Shown: positions 11,445 to 21,640 of the stretch, piece after piece
Layout: every line of letters begins with the position of its first letter
How positions within the stretch are numbered: the first letter of the stretch is position 1
NCBI GenBank assembly: GCA_023213395.1
Contig: CM041465.1
Coordinates: forward strand, 215,705,741-215,769,740
Length of the DNA: 64,000 bases
From: Cycas panzhihuaensis
Taxonomy: Eukaryota; Cycadophyta
Direction: 5' to 3'
The notes under the pieces: generated by a model
Databases searched by the model: none
The model's input: only the letters and a program-made list of their open reading frames with translations
What the model was told of the DNA's origin: nothing
Translations under genes and position numbers: made by a program

Positions 11445-12701
11445 TTAGATTTTATTTATTTTTGGATCTATGCATTTATATGCCTTTGAATTTTTACTGT
11501 AGCCCATTAAAACACATTCTATGTTTTTTGCATCCAATTTGGACCTTCTTTTATCAGGAATATGCACAAATGCTTGACTACCAAATACTTTGAGAAGACT
11601 TACATCGGGTTTTTGTCCTATCCAAGCTTCTTTTGGAGTGACATCCTTCAATGCTTTTGTTGGACTTCTGTTTATTAGGTAGCATGCTATGCTAACTGCT
11701 TCTACCCAATATGTCTTAGATATTTTAGTTCCATACATCATGCTTTGAGCCATTTCCATTAGTGTTCTATTCTTTCTTTCAACCACTCCATTCGACTGAG
11801 GGGTGTAAGGAGTTGTAACCTGTCTACGAATCCCTTGATCCTTGAAGTAATTTAGAAACTCCTTTGATATATATTCCCCTCCTCCATCTGATCTGATGCA
11901 TTTGATTTTCATTCCTGATTCTAGCTCTGCTTCTACTTTAAATTCTTTAAATGTTTCAAAAACTTCTGACTTATTATGTAAGAAATATACCCAAACTTTT
12001 TGAGTGAAGTCATCAATGAAAGTTAAGAAGTATTTGCATCCATTAATTGTCAGAGGTGTAATTGGACCACAGATATCTGTATGTGTCAATTCTAATTTAG
12101 ACTGAGCTCTCCAAGTACTTTCTTTAAAAGGAAGTCTGTGCTGTTTGCCGAGTTGACAACGTTTACAAATAAATGTATCTAATGAAATATTAGGTAGGCC
12201 ATTTACCATTCCTGATTTTTTCATTTGTTTAAGTGTATCAATTGAAAGATGCCCATACCTTAAATGCCATGCTTTATTATTAGATTTAGAAGTAGTACAA
12301 GCTTTTTCTTCCAGATAAGGAAGTATAGGATCTGACAGGAGTTTGTAAAGATCATTACATCTGACTCCTTTTCCAACAATTTTTCCATCTTTATTCATAT
12401 CTAGAATATGGCAATTCCCTTCTTCATCAAAAATGGTTCTCAAACCCTTTTTGCTCAATTGAGAGACAGAGAGGAGATTCATTTTTAGATCTAGTACAAA
12501 CAAAACATTTCCAATTCTTTTTTCATTTCCATCTAGATTTACGGAAATAGTTCCAATCCCTTTTATATTAAGGGAATACTTGTCACCCAGCTCTACTGAT
12601 TTATCTATATTGTAGGGATTCATGGTTTGAAACCATTCTTCCTGACTTGTCATATGTTTGGAGGCTCCTGAACCTATGTACCATATGTCTTTGTCTTTCA
12701 T
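11445..12701 (-). CDS. Copia protease, pre-integrase and integrase (H)
   Basis: This is the longest open stretch in the window, 418 codons. Protease begins 'WYIGSGASKHMT': the family motif is DSGAS, so the catalytic Asp is Gly and protease is inactive. The pre-integrase region 'WHLRYGHLSIDTL' and 'CQLGKQHRLPF' follow. The integrase core has 'THTDICGPI' (Asp 1), 'IRSDGGGEYIS' (Asp 2) and 'NGVVERKNRTLMEMA' (Glu), all intact. The C-terminal part reads 'LLKVFGSQAFVHIPDKRRSKLDAK'. The frame ends at a TAA after 'IDPKINKI'. The domain joins cDNA to host DNA. Confidence 0.95.
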   Translation of the reverse strand: MKDKDIWYIGSGASKHMTSQEEWFQTMNPYNIDKSVELGDKYSLNIKGIGTISVNLDGNEKRIGNVLFVLDLKMNLLSVSQLSKKGLRTIFDEEGNCHILDMNKDGKIVGKGVRCNDLYKLLSDPILPYLEEKACTTSKSNNKAWHLRYGHLSIDTLKQMKKSGMVNGLPNISLDTFICKRCQLGKQHRLPFKESTWRAQSKLELTHTDICGPITPLTINGCKYFLTFIDDFTQKVWVYFLHNKSEVFETFKEFKVEAELESGMKIKCIRSDGGGEYISKEFLNYFKDQGIRRQVTTPYTPQSNGVVERKNRTLMEMAQSMMYGTKISKTYWVEAVSIACYLINRSPTKALKDVTPKEAWIGQKPDVSLLKVFGSQAFVHIPDKRRSKLDAKNIECVLMGYSKNSKAYKCIDPKINKI

Positions 12702-12943
12702 ACCGGTAACGAATGCTGTGATGAATGCTGTCTCTTCTTCTTCCTCTTTCTCTTTATCCTTTTCTTTACTGTAACCTCCAATAGGTTGTTTTCCTTACTG
12801 AATTCACTTCGTCTCTATGGGCACTGATATGGATAGTGTCCACTTTGTCTGCAGTAGCAGCATATGTCAAAGATTCTACAACTGCTGACAAAATGTCTGG
12901 TTCTTCCATAGTTGTAGCAGACTCTGTTTTCTCTGCCGCGTCC
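12702..12943 (-). pseudogene. Nucleocapsid zinc knuckles (H)
   Basis: In a shifted frame the minus strand encodes two knuckles near 12920-12835: 'CYNYGRTRHFVSSC' (second Cys changed to Tyr) and 'CCYCRQSGHYPYQC' (intact CX2CX4HX4C). They bind element RNA. Frameshifts separate them from the gag frame on one side and protease on the other. An acidic Lys/Glu-rich stretch follows at 12720-12770. Confidence 0.8.
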
Positions 12944-13663
12944 TCATCCTCTAGAATTTGGCCAGCGTCCTCGTCCCTGGAAGTCTGATGTTCTGCTTGG
13001 TCCTCGAAATTGTTGTCTTCCTCTTGGCTCGAGATTTAGTCTGGATGTAAATGCATCCTCCAATTCTACTGTGTTTTCATATCTTTTGTTTCTCTGTTCT
13101 TGTCTTAATAATAAACCTATCAATTCATTAAGAGTTAATTTGTCTAACCTATCATTGTCTGTGATAGTATTGACAATTGTGTCAAACAACTTTGGCAATC
13201 TTGCTGTTACAATTTCCACAAGGTCTTGTTCAAAAATTAGGCCTCCAGCACTCAAGAGATTATTTCTCACAGTAATGATTTTATGCATAAATTCTTCTAC
13301 CTCTTCATTTTCTCTCATGTGAAGCTTGCACAACTCTTCTTTGAGTGCAATTATTCTTGCCTTATTCTTTTGTCCATATAAATTTTCCAAGCATTTCCAG
13401 ATTTCAGATGCCTGATTTAATTTTTTGACATAAACGAGGACAGAATCATAAATGGACATTTTTAATGTGAGACTGGCCATATTATTTCTTTCAATCCAAT
13501 TTCCTAGCTTATCATCGCTAACTGGAGGACATTTTTCTGTCCCTTTAGTAATTTCCCAGGCATTTTTCACCCTCAAAATTGTTTCTATCTTAATTTTCCA
13601 CACATGATAATTTGAACCAGTTAATTTTTCTAGTTTAGGCAGAGAGATGAGAGAGGAAGATAT
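12944..13663 (-). CDS. Copia gag (H), start codon lost
   Basis: Gag is open from 13663 to 12944. The expected N-terminus 'SSSLISLPKLEKLTGSNYHVWKIKIE' begins after an ATA codon at 13661-13663, apparently a mutated ATG. The nearest in-frame alternative is a GTG at 13601-13603. The body has the UBN2 gag signatures 'AWEITKGTE', 'IWKCLENLYG' and 'RLPKLFDTIVNTI', then an Arg/Gly-rich tail 'EPRGRQQFRG'. Gag builds the particle. It is truncated before the zinc knuckles by a frameshift. Confidence 0.9.
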   Translation of the reverse strand: MSSSLISLPKLEKLTGSNYHVWKIKIETILRVKNAWEITKGTEKCPPVSDDKLGNWIERNNMASLTLKMSIYDSVLVYVKKLNQASEIWKCLENLYGQKNKARIIALKEELCKLHMRENEEVEEFMHKIITVRNNLLSAGGLIFEQDLVEIVTARLPKLFDTIVNTITDNDRLDKLTLNELIGLLLRQEQRNKRYENTVELEDAFTSRLNLEPRGRQQFRGPSRTSDFQGRGRWPNSRG

Positions 13664-14327
13664 TATTTTTCAGGTCAAGAGACAAGATTTGAAGTATGTC
13701 CGTACAGCTGTACGGAATTTCATACAAAACCCTAGGTATACGGCCAAAATAAAAAAGTACCTCAAAATTGAGGTTTCTCGGTCTCCTACCTAAATCTGAA
13801 GTCAGTTTTTCAAAATCAGTTTTCAAATGGAAGAAATCTACTCCAGAAGGAAAAACGGCGGCTAGGGCAGAAAGTCAAAATTTTGAAAAAATACTAAGAA
13901 ATTCTTGAAATAAATCTTCAAATCTGGATGCAAATCCAAGGTATTAATGCTAAGAAGAGTTTATGACTGGAATTACCTGATTTTATGAGCAAATCAAGAA
14001 GATTTCTGAGAGAATTCCTTCAAACCTGTGCGGACTAGTTCAGGCTCGATTTGGCCTTCAAAACAACCTCAGATGAATCGGCTCTAGAAGAGAAATGTCT
14101 TCAGCATCCTCTGATCTATCTCCCCACCAAATTTTGTTTCGATTTGACACTTCAAAAAATTCTCATCCGTATACATCCTTATAGATCCGTACGGTTCCGT
14201 ACACTAGAAAAAATAATGATCTCTGACTTGCAGGAAAGTCCTACTGCCTTGTCTCCTTCTTGCACTCTTGACTGAGTTGTCTTAATAGAAGAAATTCATT
14301 AGAAAAGGAATCAGTTTAAACTGGCCT
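13664..14327 (-). other. 5' leader of H
   Basis: This is 0.66 kb between primer site and gag with no coding signal. It holds two related short elements near 13698-13715 ('cgtacagctgtacgg', a perfect palindrome GTACAGCTGTAC) and 14167-14205 ('ccgtatacatcc', 'ccgtacggttccgtac'). Confidence 0.6.
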
Positions 14328-14339
14328 ACTCTGATACCA
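14328..14339 (-). other. Primer-binding site (H)
   Basis: The minus strand reads TGGTATCAGAGT, one mismatch from the tRNA-Met-type site, and directly abuts the LTR. Confidence 0.85.
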
Positions 14340-14555
14340 TGATGAAAAATAGAGCATAATTTAAACAGAGAAGAAAAGAGTACATAATTTTATTGAGATT
14401 CAATCTCCTTAAGTATGCATCAATGATGTGATGGTTAAAACTTCTAATATAACTGATCACTTTGATACTGCCAAGTGGCACGATCTTATGAGTACATTAA
14501 GGGTGGTCCTAACATGACCCCCTTTCTTTCCTAGATAAAACATTATATCTCAACA
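14340..14555 (-). repeat. 5' LTR (H)
   Basis: This 216-bp LTR starts TGATGAAAAAT (plus text) after the primer site and ends CTCAACA. It is full length and matches 9339-9544 apart from the truncated outer end there. Confidence 0.95.
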
Positions 14556-14793
14556 AGCAAAAGTTTATCCATATAATCCTTTAAGAAGCTAAGATAAGAG
14601 CATAGAAAGATCTCACAATTGTTGAAACCACATGTGACAGAAAAAATTTAAGAATTCATTCTATCTCTTATGAAAGAAAAGAGTAAAAATAAATATGCAA
14701 AGTTCAATCTCCTTACTCTTTCCTATTTGTACATCATTTTAAAAGAAGAGAAACAGAGTGAAGAATCAAGGAAAGCGTTTCAAATAACCATAA
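14556..14793. repeat. Right copy of 238-bp duplication flanking H
   Basis: It starts at the first base after H's 5' LTR and matches 9101-9338. Beyond 14793 the similarity stops, because the left copy runs into H. Confidence 0.9.
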
Positions 14794-16141
14794 GAATACT
14801 CAATGAAGGCTACCATATTTGTGCCTTAGGATAGTAATCTTCGCTTTATTGACCAATATTTCACCAATTTTTCCCTTTAAAACATATAGCAAAGTGGAAA
14901 AAACTAAGAAGAAATCAAAGGACTATCACCAATATAAGAGAAATGAGACGAGGTCCTCTTGAAAATAATCTTGACTGCTATGGAGAATGGGAGGATAAAA
15001 GATATGAATTATGATGAAGAAGAAGACATCTCTTCTCTATAGCTAATCCCTTTGAGTCCCATAAAGGGCTAACCTTTCAGCCTAGATTTTTCCAAGGAAG
15101 TAACCACTACAACTAAAAGAAAAAGAAACAAGAGCCAAGATGAAGAAGATAACATAAACTAAGCACAATATAACCAAAAAAACCTTTAAAAAATCAAAAG
15201 AGAAAGGGTAGAAAGCATTACCAAACCTCTAAGAATAGTATTAAATCTCAAATTAAAGATTTAGTAGAAGATAGACACTCTAACAAGTTTTAGAACAATA
15301 GCATATTCAAAATCTCTAAGTCTCCAAGTCTCTTTTCCTTTAATTCTCACTTTTTTTCTTCTCTTTTTCTCCCTTCCAAGATGCAACAATCATAATATTC
15401 ATCAATTTGAAGAGTTTTAGGGGTTTTTAGGCAAAGAAAGAGAAGTTACAACAAAATCTGGGTGGTTGAATATAAAATTAGAAGAAAATATTTGGCATGT
15501 TTAATTAAAAATTTTGCATGCAATGCTGTCAAAATGTGATTTTCTCATAAAAAATGATCTATCATATTTTATAAAGAAAGAAAAATATAATTTTATTCAT
15601 AAAATGTGATCGATCATGTTTTGTGAATAAAAATATGTTTTTAGTAATACTAAAAACATGAAGAAATATGAAATGAAAATTTTAATCAATAGACTTCAAA
15701 AAATTTAAAGTATTACCAAAAAAAATTGAAATAAAATAACTTCAACACAGATAAAAGCAGCCCAAAAGATATAATGAACTAAGCACAAGCCCAAAAATAT
15801 TTAAAAATTCATAGCCAAAGTATAAAATCAAGAGGAAAATATGGAAACAAGGAGTGTTTTAAAAGTAAAAAGTGGATCAGAATGGATTAAGGGAAGATTT
15901 TATTGCTATAATTTCATTCATTAGCACATGGAAGTCGTAAAAATATGTTCATCATCATCTAAACATCAATCATCTTAATGCCAAGATAACATCTCACCAA
16001 AATCACATTAATCCCATTAAAAACATAACATGATATCCAAATAATAAGATATAATCTCATTTAACAAGTAATACCTATAATCATATAAATAAATCAAGAA
16101 GATACATAGGACAAAATTAAGGCCTAGATTTTGGTAAAACA
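14794..16141 (-). repeat. LTR of Tat element I, inner part
   Basis: This is AT-rich sequence ending GTAAAACA at 16141 at the position equivalent to the LTR ends of C/E and D. It has no coding signal. Near 15596-15627 it holds a 32-bp imperfect palindrome centred on GATCGATC. A second decayed copy lies at about 15545-15574. Confidence 0.5.
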
Positions 16142-16399
16142 TTTGTCCCCTTGACACTCATAGCACTTACTCTAAAATATCAGTAAGATGGTGAGAGGTG
16201 ACAAACATCTTAAAGTTAAGGGTCTCTCATAAATGAAAACAAAGAAATCAAATAACATATGAATGGGTGATGGAAGTATGCAAAAAAATGATCAAGACTA
16301 ATGTTAAAAATGAACTCTAATGTTACTACATGGCTAATCTAAGAGTGTCACTAAAATGCCTATTAAATAGATAGGAGTTAAAAGATAAATTGATACAAA

Positions 16400-16595
16400 G
16401 ATGTCCATAGACAAGATGGGGCTTACAACTTATTAAACTAATGATACTACTAAAGATGCTCATAAACTACATTGGGCTTACAACTTACTAAATTGATGGT
16501 ACTGCTAGAGATACCCATAAACTGCATGGGGCTTAGGAATAAACTTAATTAATGATACTCCTAATAATATCCATTAATTATATAGGTCTTAGGAG
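16400..16595. repeat. Tandem repeat, 55-bp unit, about 3.5 copies
   Basis: Units begin at 16400, 16455, 16510 and (diverged) 16567. Each contains 'cataaac.acatggggctta', then 'aatgatactactaa' in plus text. Confidence 0.8.
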
Positions 16596-17359
16596 TTTGG
16601 ATGGTTATAGTTTTCTCTCATTAATCATGTTTTGGAAGTAAGGACCCTTTATTAGAGCATAAGGGATAGACTATCATAGTTTACAAGCTCATTAATAGGT
16701 GATGGCTTTCAAACTTTAAGGGAATAGATTATCATAGTTTAAGCTCATTAATAATCAAAATTTTGGACCAAGTTTTGGACCATATTGTCATCATAGTTTT
16801 AGCTTTCTAGCAGGTGGAATGGTTTAGAGCATTTCACTATCACAGTTTAAGCTCTTTAACAAGTGAATTCTTAGAGCATGAAGGATCAAAGAAGGTAATA
16901 AAAAACCATGAAATCTATCATATTTGAGTAATAATGACCATCATCAAAAAGGCTTATTATTAAAGGATAAAAATGGCTTAATTGATGAAGAGAATTCCAA
17001 AATTCTGAGTTTAGGAAAGTTTATTTTAAGAATGGTAACTGAAGATGGGTCATGTTAACTTGAACAAATAAAATAGATCTAAGGAAAATTTTTGCCAAAA
17101 CGTTAAAGGAGGATCCCCTTTTATAAGGGAATAGGAAATTTTCTATTTTATTTTTACAAATGTAAGTTGGATAATGGTGACTTTAAAAGCTATTTTCTAA
17201 CTATATAAGGTGATAGAGAGGTCCTTTTAGAGTGGGATCAGGTCTAGACAGGCAAATTTAAAGCCATGCATTAAGGAGTAAGAAATTCAATAAGACTTCC
17301 TTAGTTTTTTTTTATAACTTAGTTTCATGGTGAAAAAATGAAATAACATAGATGGAAAA

Positions 17360-17485
17360 ACATAGTAACAATGCTAAAAATATGCCTTAATGGCCAAAAA
17401 TGTGATTTTAGAAAATGAAAAATTACATTTTTAATTGAGAAGTCACATTTTTGGAGATGTCATCATATCTTTTGCCACTATGTTG
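17360..17485. repeat. Imperfect foldback, about 125 bp
   Basis: The inner stem CCAAAAATGTGA (17394-17405) pairs perfectly with 17443-17454. Similarity of the arms continues outward to ACATAGT at 17360 and its complement at 17479-17485, with small gaps. The loop is about 35 bp. It lies about 100 bp before the antisense PMD gene of I. Confidence 0.7.
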
Positions 17486-17589
17486 TTATTGCATTATCAT
17501 GTTTTTTACCTTGGAAAGAAAAATTGAAAAGAAAATAAAGATATTTTGTGTCAAAATCACATACTAACTTAATCATCATTATGTGATGT

Positions 17590-19445
17590 AACCCCTAGAG
17601 AGGATAGACACTCGAGAGAATGAAGGATCGATGATTAGGCAATTGGTAAGTGAGTTTATGGAGGAGGATCGAAATCAATTATATAGGTGTGGATTATCTT
17701 GAAAAAGTAGGTTAGTTATGGAGCATGAGATTCTCCATGACTTTATCAATTGTTGTATCTGCAGAGAGAATGTTTTCAGAGTTTGTTAGATAGGAGACAT
17801 TTACATTACTCCCAAGGATCTCGGTAGTATATTAGGAGTCAACTGGCATGGGAGGGGGATCTAATTGAGTTGAGTGATCAACAATGAGCCTCAAGAGGCA
17901 TGTAGTCATTATGTTATAGGATTTACTAATAAATTCGAGTCCCATGAAGTATCTATTAAGGCGATGAAGATAGTAGAGGGAATTTTGGTTCTTTAGAAGA
18001 TGATTACCTTGATCATCATCTTACAAATTACAAGGATACAACACTTTATGGGGGTCCCAGCTCAATGGGTAGGAGTTATTAAAGCTTATGAGGAGGTTAC
18101 AAGGATGAACTAGGATCAACATATATTAGATAATATGAGTCATCAATTGTCCAGGATTAGGAGATAAGGACAAGGAAGCTTCTCTTATAGTTTAATCCTT
18201 ATGTTCTGGCTATATAACTAAGCCCCATTAATAAGACTAGGAGGGACTCTAGGGAGCTAATTATTATAGATCCAAGGATGAATAAGTGGTATATGAGAGC
18301 CTATATTTATAATAGAATGGCAATAGTAATGAGGACTAATCATAGTCCTTTATTAAGCAGGATGAATAGGAGGTAACTAGTAGTGGATTTGTATGAGGGA
18401 CTACTAGCATGGAGTGATGATGAGGTGGATGCAACTAAGAGAGTGGTGATAATAGATGTTCCTATTGTAGCTAGAGAGAGAGAGAGGTATAGGATGAGAG
18501 GAGGTAGCATAACAGCTAGGAGGATGAGGAGGAAGATGTGAGGGAGATTAGTAGCCAATTAGAGGAGCTAGGAGAGGAGATACAAGAGAGCCATCATTAA
18601 GAGGAGGTAGAAGAGGAGGTAGAGATGTGCTCTAGGAGATAGGAGGAGCATTTGGTAGTAAAGGAGGAGGCCCCATATAGAGCATGCAGTTAGGTTCAAT
18701 AGATGGCTAGGGAGGAGTAGGAGATGATGGTAGAGGAGGGGGAGGAGATTCTCCTCAAGGATCTCCTCAAGAGCCTTAAGGAGAGGAATTATTATAGCTA
18801 ATAGAGGAGACGGTAATTGAGCCATCAAGAGGATATAAACTAGGAGAAAAACCATAACTAGTAGGTATATTAATGATTATTATTTAGCATTTTTTATTAT
18901 AGTTCTCTTTTGATTATTTCTTCTCTCTTTTCATAAGGGATTGATCTTTTCATAGATAGTGAGAGGAGCTTTACCCTATTAGAGATACATAGACTCTTGG
19001 ACCTAGTATTTCCATATGCCTCTTTATCAGAGGAGCCTCTTGCACATAATACTATTAAATAAACTCTATTGGGGGATCAAATTAAGTATTTTAGTCCAAC
19101 ATTATGAGCTTGAGATATGTTCTAGGATGTGATGTAATTAAGGCTCTGAGAGATAGAGCTTAAGGTACTAGATGCTAAGAGGCATCATCTTGAAATGATG
19201 ATGCTAGTATAGGTAAGTGGTTAAGTCACTTCATCTGAGAGTATGATGATGTAGCAGAGGAGGCAGCTTCCACCCAGGAGACTCAACACATAAAGATATA
19301 TTAGGTCAGGATGAAAAGGTGGATCCAGATAGGAGACATGGAGGATCTTACTAAGGCTCATAGAGATGAGTATAGGTTATATAAATAGGGGATAGAGATT
19401 AGACATAAGGAATTTAATAGCCTCTAATGTTATATTATGAGCCAT
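17590..19445 (+). pseudogene. Antisense PMD-type gene of element I
   Basis: It lies on the strand opposite to the element. Near 17780-17835 it reads 'GDIYITPKDLGSILGV', aligning with 'GDVTITLRDIRRIL' of the same gene in C/E, the core of the plant mobile domain. An AG-rich linker follows at about 18430-18840, and a helical, charged stretch ('MEDLTKAHRDEYRLYK') near 19338-19390 matches the coiled-coil exon of C/E and D. Many TAG and TAA stops interrupt it. Known PMD proteins occur in plant hosts and some transposons; the function here is not known. Confidence 0.6.
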
Positions 19446-20379
19446 ATGATGGAAGATGTATATTTAGTGATCATGTATTTTGTGTTTATATATTGACTAT
19501 TGCAAACATCATCTGTGTGAATGTGTAGATAAAACATTATTTCTAAACCCATTCCCCGCTCATATCCCTATTTATATATATTATGTAGGATATATACTCA
19601 TCAATATGATTAATTATGAAAGCATACAAAAATATAAAAGTTTTTATTTTTTGTATTTTGTCATTTTATTTATTTATTTCATTCGTGTGTATATGGTAGT
19701 TTAAATTCATTTCAGGGTGAGAGAGAGTCTTAAAAAAGGAAATACAAGGAAAAATAAAGAGAAAAAAATAGACAAAATGGTAAGAGGGAGTAGATGGAAA
19801 AGATTTACCAATTCTATTCTAATAAACCTAAAACCATTTGGAAAACAAGCGATAATAAGTTTATAAGAGCAAGAGATGGAATGATACATGCCTTCTTAAA
19901 AGAATGACTTATAAAATTCACATCATATTTAAGATAGATTATATAAATATATATAGAAATCCATATCTATATAATATATTTAGAGAGAAACCTATTATTT
20001 ATAGAATGGAAAATGGTTTCGCTGGATAAATAACTAGTTTCCCAAGTATATAGGATTCCTTATTGGTTCCTTCTAGGGGCAAGAAGCTTTTAGGGACTTG
20101 CCCCCTACCAAGATCCTCCTTAGCCCATAATTTCCACATGGGTCTATCTTTTCTAACACTTTATCTTATTCTAAACCTATTAACTTGATCTTTATAAAAT
20201 TTATATTCCCATTTTTAAGACCCATAGTTTATACTCTTTATAGAGTGATAGTTTATACTCATTCTAGAGTGGAATGCCCCCAGCATGAAATGATAGTTAC
20301 CCAAGGTAGTTATCCAAGATAAAAGAAACTAAAGAGTCAAATTAAGTGTTAAGGGATCATGGAATATTAGCAATAAATC

Positions 20380-20670
20380 TTAATAGTAGAGAATGAGGAG
20401 TTGTGGAGAGTGAACCTGGTAGATGCCAACCAACTGGTAAATAATGATCTAAGAGTTTGAATAGATAGTGATAAGAGTATAATAGAACTAAGAAATTTCT
20501 AATAGGGCTCCTATAATGGCAAAATATTCAACTTCATTATTAGTTACTCTAGGTAAGAATAAACTGGAAAATAAAAGAAGATTTTTTTATTGATCATAAA
20601 TCACCCATACGGTAGTAGATGGTCCTACATTACCTCTACTACCTCTATCAGTGAATATACTCAATGCCAT
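20380..20670 (-). pseudogene. Archaeal-type RNase H (F)
   Basis: The minus strand reads 'FTDRGSRGNVGPSTTVWVIYDQ' from about 20655, then after a stop 'LPRVTNNEVEYFAIIGALLE'. The family pattern is F.DG.SRGNPGP followed by NNEAEY..: the first catalytic Asp and the Glu are present, and Gly is changed to Arg. This second RNase H is a hallmark of plant Tat elements. Here it lies about 1 kb downstream of integrase rather than between RT/RNase H and integrase. Confidence 0.85.
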
Positions 20671-21640
20671 GGGAAAGATAGGAATTGAATTTAGAGATGG
20701 AGTGATTGATAAAGGGATGTTATAGGAATTAATCAGTAAGGAGTAGGGGTAGAATGATAGGAAAGTGATTTTGATTGTAATAAGAAAAGAATAATATCAT
20801 AACTAGGATAATAAACAATGATCAAAAGATGTTAAATAGGGTTCAATCACAACTAAGGTCATGGCGGATCCACGCAGTTGGACCCAAGCATCCTAAGTGA
20901 CCAACCCAAATGAACCCAACCTATAATGGATATAAGCACAAATAAAGTCATCATATGACTTGCTCTGGATAGTAAGAGGATGGTAGCAATAATATTTTTA
21001 ATATTTCTTCTTTTTTTTACTTTTATTTTTATTTCAACTTTTTTTTTTTTTAGAGAAAGGCCACCATAATCATCTAATTATGACATATCCCTTCTCAATA
21101 CAATAAGGATTGCTCCTTTTTAATGAAACCAAAGTGGAATAAAAACAACCAAACTCCTCAAAGATTAACCTACAAGGAATAAAAGCAAATTTAAATCATG
21201 ATATCTCCAAACATGAAGGGAATGTGGCAGAATAAGTAGTCACCTTAGGAGTGCAAATAAAGAGAACTAAGGATTATAAAAAGAAAATTAAGTAGGATGT
21301 GATAAAAAAAAAACCTCCAAAATAAACATAAAGATATAAAAGATAAATTAGAAAATTAGTAAAATAACTAAAACTAACAAAATAAATCTTTTCACCTAAA
21401 TAACTATCAAAAGTGAAACTAGGGGCCAAAATTCTCTTCTAAGTTTGAGTCTCAAAAGAGAAAAACAGAAGATAGTGATAAAAGATAAATTCCAACAACC
21501 AATGCCTATGTAAAAAGAGGATAGTAGTCTTACATGGTTGGCAGAATATCACTTCATGAGAATGAAAAGAAAATAAGAGAATCCAATGGAAGAAAATTGC
21601 ACATAGTTTTAGCTCATTAGACAATGTTGTTTTTTAGAGT
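20671..21640 (-). other. F: spacer between archaeal RNase H and integrase
   Basis: In C/E the same interval carries the antisense PMD gene; here only 0.97 kb remains and I cannot recognise that gene. A poly-T tract lies at 21006-21052. Two copies of the recurring Tat motif lie at its right end (21602-21664). Confidence 0.5.

Larger units (their letters stand above)
9339..14555 (-). mobile_element. Element H: nearly complete Ty1/copia retrotransposon
   Basis: This 5.2-kb element has LTRs (9339-9544 and 14340-14555) differing at 6 of about 205 aligned bases. Gag, protease, integrase, RT and RNase H follow in copia order. The primer site is tRNA-Met type and the polypurine tract lies beside the 3' LTR. 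It is the youngest-looking element here. It is still dead: protease has lost its catalytic Asp, the gag start codon reads ATA, and RT carries stops. The flanks are a 238-bp direct repeat rather than a 5-bp one. Confidence 0.95.
16142..17589 (-). other. I: 3' internal region with tandem repeats and foldback
   Basis: This is the region between the LTR edge and the antisense gene. By analogy with C/E it should hold the second RNase H, but I cannot recognise one. It contains 55-bp tandem repeats (16400-16595), four to five copies of the recurring Tat motif (16607-16857) and a long imperfect foldback (17360-17485). Confidence 0.5.
9101..19720 (-). mobile_element. Element I: Tat-lineage Ty3/gypsy remnant, hosting H
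   Basis: LTR sequence ends at 16141 (...AACA). It is followed by text matching the LTR/polypurine junction of C/E (39329) and D (51474): 'gtccccttgacactcatagcactt' against 'cccccttggcaacaaagcctcact'. The internal part holds the antisense PMD gene (17590-19445) and a copy of the Tat 3' motif at 19695. RT and integrase are absent, apparently replaced by the start of F near 19.7 kb. The left edge of the LTR is not resolved. Confidence 0.55.

Noticed and set aside
16400-16595. CRISPR-like array
   Set aside because: The 55-bp units are head-to-tail repeats without unique spacers, in plant DNA.
20380-20670. Archaeal RNase H region as a host RNase H gene
   Set aside because: It sits in a Tat element beside integrase, and the same arrangement recurs in C/E and D.
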